Source of the DNA: Candidatus Wolframiiraptor sp.
GTDB taxonomy: Archaea; Thermoproteota; Nitrososphaeria_A; Caldarchaeales; Wolframiiraptoraceae
DNA: 7,732 nt
Reading direction: 5' to 3'
NCBI GenBank assembly: GCA_003660635.1
Contig: QMUP01000032.1
Location: forward strand, 1-7,732
The stretch's first letter is position 1. Every line of letters starts with the position of its first letter. Shown piece by piece: positions 6,537 through 7,732 of this stretch. A model generated the notes under the pieces. That model was not told the origin of the DNA, ran no database searches, and saw only the letters and a list, made by a program, of their open reading frames with translations. Both the position numbers and the translations under genes were made by a program.

Positions 6537-7415
6537 ATGCTGAAAATCAGGCCCGACTGCATTCCATGCACTCTCTCCAGTGCACTACGAATGGCTAGGC
6601 GTGCATCCAGCGACCCAGAACAACATAAACAAGTGGTTCAAATTATGACCCAAAGACTTGCCCATATTAGTTGGAACGAATCCCCATTTGAACTCGCGTT
6701 TACGATCCAAGAAGCTGTCTTTAAAGTCACGGGGATACGAGACCCCTACTCTGAGGTCAAAAAGGAGAGCAATAGAGATGCCCTAGAACTCTACCCGAAG
6801 ATGAAAAAGCTCATCTCGAATTCGAAAAATCCATTAGAAACGGCAGCTAAACTCGCGGCCGCCGGCAACTCGATAGACTTTGGTGTCTACTCAGAAGTCG
6901 ATTTAGATTCGGTGATTGTAAAGGCTGAAAGGTTGGAGTTCGCGATAAAGGATTTTGATGAATTTGAGAAACGCGTTAAAGGGGCTGAAAAACTGCTGTA
7001 TTTTCTAGATAACGCCGGAGAGATAGTCTTCGATAAGCTCCTCATAGAAACGATGCTAGAGTTTAGGGGCAGTCGCTTTAGGGAAATAACCCTCGTCCCA
7101 AAAGAGGAACCCCTCTTAAACGACGCCACCATCGCCGATGTCCAAGAAGTCGGATTGAATAAGCTACCAAGCGTAGTAATTAAACCGATTGGAAGCGGGC
7201 GGAAACGTGCTCCATACCCGAGAAGCCGTGAAGTAAGTGATTGGATTAAAGAGCATGATTTAGTGATTTTCAAGGGTCAGGGAAATCTCGAACTCTTTCT
7301 AGACGAGCCGGATACATTCTTCATACTCGTCGCGAAATGCCCAATTATCGCGGAGGTCTTAGGGATCCCGCGAGAAAGCCTGGTATTGAGATATTCTCCC
7401 CCATCTAAGACTTAA
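6537..7415 (+). CDS. DUF89 / ARMT1-like damage-control metal phosphatase
   Basis: This is a 292-residue protein of the DUF89 family, whose members are metal-dependent phosphatases proposed to hydrolyse harmful or damaged phosphometabolites. It matches the archaeal subfamily typified by AF1104 and PH1575. Cys8-x2-Cys11 (RPDCIPC) is the N-terminal signature of that subfamily. AAGNSIDFG at 108-116, LDNAGEIVFD at 157-166 (Asp158, Asn159 and Glu162 in the metal centre region), NDATIADV at 195-202, and KGQGNLE at 246-252 followed by AKC at 266-268 form the active site. The start is set at ATG 6537 because archaeal relatives begin just before the CIPC motif and a TATA box lies 31 bases upstream. GTG 6492 would add 15 residues with no family match. 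It is divergent from rps4. Physiological substrate is unknown. Confidence 0.9.
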   Translation: MLKIRPDCIPCTLSSALRMARRASSDPEQHKQVVQIMTQRLAHISWNESPFELAFTIQEAVFKVTGIRDPYSEVKKESNRDALELYPKMKKLISNSKNPLETAAKLAAAGNSIDFGVYSEVDLDSVIVKAERLEFAIKDFDEFEKRVKGAEKLLYFLDNAGEIVFDKLLIETMLEFRGSRFREITLVPKEEPLLNDATIADVQEVGLNKLPSVVIKPIGSGRKRAPYPRSREVSDWIKEHDLVIFKGQGNLELFLDEPDTFFILVAKCPIIAEVLGIPRESLVLRYSPPSKT

Positions 7416-7419
7416 TATT
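7412..7419 (+). promoter_or_regulatory. TATA box for the MBF1-like gene
   Basis: TTAATATT overlaps the DUF89 stop codon and is centred about 28 bases before ATG 7444. No Shine-Dalgarno lies between them, so a leaderless mRNA is predicted. Confidence 0.45.
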
Positions 7420-7443
7420 CGAGATATCCCAGAGATTGTGGGG

Positions 7444-7732
7444 ATGAATCGGCATAAGAGAACTAGAGGAATTCTTCCCGGAGAGGATCTGGATTTAGTC
7501 GAGAATTTTGGGGAAATCGTTAGAACCGCGCGGGTAAAAATGGGATTAACCCAAGAAGATCTCGCAAAGCAGCTCAACGAGAAATTAACTGTGATAAAGA
7601 AGATAGAGTCGGGTGAATTTAAGCCCCCGCTCTCCCTAGCGAGGAAGCTCGAAAGATTTCTGAAAGTTAGGCTACTGGAGCCTGTTGAAGATCTCGGATA
7701 TGTTCCCAGCAAGCGATCTACGAGAGAAGAGG
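7444..7732 (+). CDS. MBF1-like helix-turn-helix regulator, cut by the window end
   Basis: The 96 residues visible resemble the C-terminal Cro/C1-type helix-turn-helix domain of archaeal multiprotein bridging factor 1. LVENFGEIVRTARVKMG at 18-34, LTQEDLAKQLNEK at 35-47, VIKKIESGEFKP and LARKLERFL are the five-helix core, followed by KVRLLEPVED, which is typical of aMBF1. Archaeal MBF1 usually begins with a CxxC zinc ribbon, but here only about 17 basic and acidic residues (MNRHKRTRGILPGEDLD) precede the domain and there is no cysteine. The reading frame stays open upstream without cysteines, with GTG 7438 the only close alternative. The frame runs off the window at 7732. A general transcription or translation-associated role is known for the family; here it is inferred. 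Confidence 0.82.
   Translation, partial: MNRHKRTRGILPGEDLDLVENFGEIVRTARVKMGLTQEDLAKQLNEKLTVIKKIESGEFKPPLSLARKLERFLKVRLLEPVEDLGYVPSKRSTREE

Noticed and set aside
7359..7712. Minus-strand open frame of 117 codons
   Set aside because: It is antisense to the MBF1-like gene, whose helix-turn-helix is clear on the plus strand.

Overview
The window is archaeal. It carries genes for 4-demethylwyosine synthase (Taw1), an archaeal-type ribosomal protein uS4, an archaeal-style DUF89 phosphatase and an MBF1-like helix-turn-helix factor. Most genes also have a TATA-like box 28-31 bases before the start codon and no Shine-Dalgarno motif, which is the signature of leaderless archaeal transcripts. The mix suggests a member of the Thermoproteota/TACK group. 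That placement is inference and I cannot name a lineage.

Layout. Bases 1-42 are the last codons of an unrecognised plus-strand gene. Bases 110-3278 are a compact same-strand cassette: an inositol-monophosphatase/FBPase-family phosphatase, a ketol-acid reductoisomerase (KARI, IlvC) homologue whose usual active-site motifs are altered, and an iron-type alcohol dehydrogenase. Bases 3352-4371 encode Taw1 (tRNA-Phe wyosine base synthesis). It runs tail-to-tail, with a 20-base overlap, into a HIT-family Ap4A phosphorylase-like gene on the minus strand. A divergent promoter region of about 110 bases then leads into moaC-moaB (molybdenum cofactor synthesis), coupled by an ATGA overlap. moaB converges with a 4-base overlap on rps4, which sits here without its usual archaeal partners S13, S11 and RpoD. 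A short divergent promoter region, containing a 16-base perfect palindrome, separates rps4 from a DUF89 damage-control phosphatase. The window ends inside an MBF1-like regulator that appears to lack the usual N-terminal zinc ribbon.

How the genes relate. moaC and moaB are a true functional pair. Taw1, uS4, HIT, DUF89 and MBF1 are housekeeping or information-processing genes with separate promoters. The phosphatase, KARI-like protein and alcohol dehydrogenase may form an undescribed NAD(P)H-dependent reduction and dephosphorylation route. This is the best candidate for new biology here, but its substrate cannot be read from sequence. There is no rRNA, tRNA, CRISPR array or mobile element, and no gene-free stretch longer than about 110 bases.
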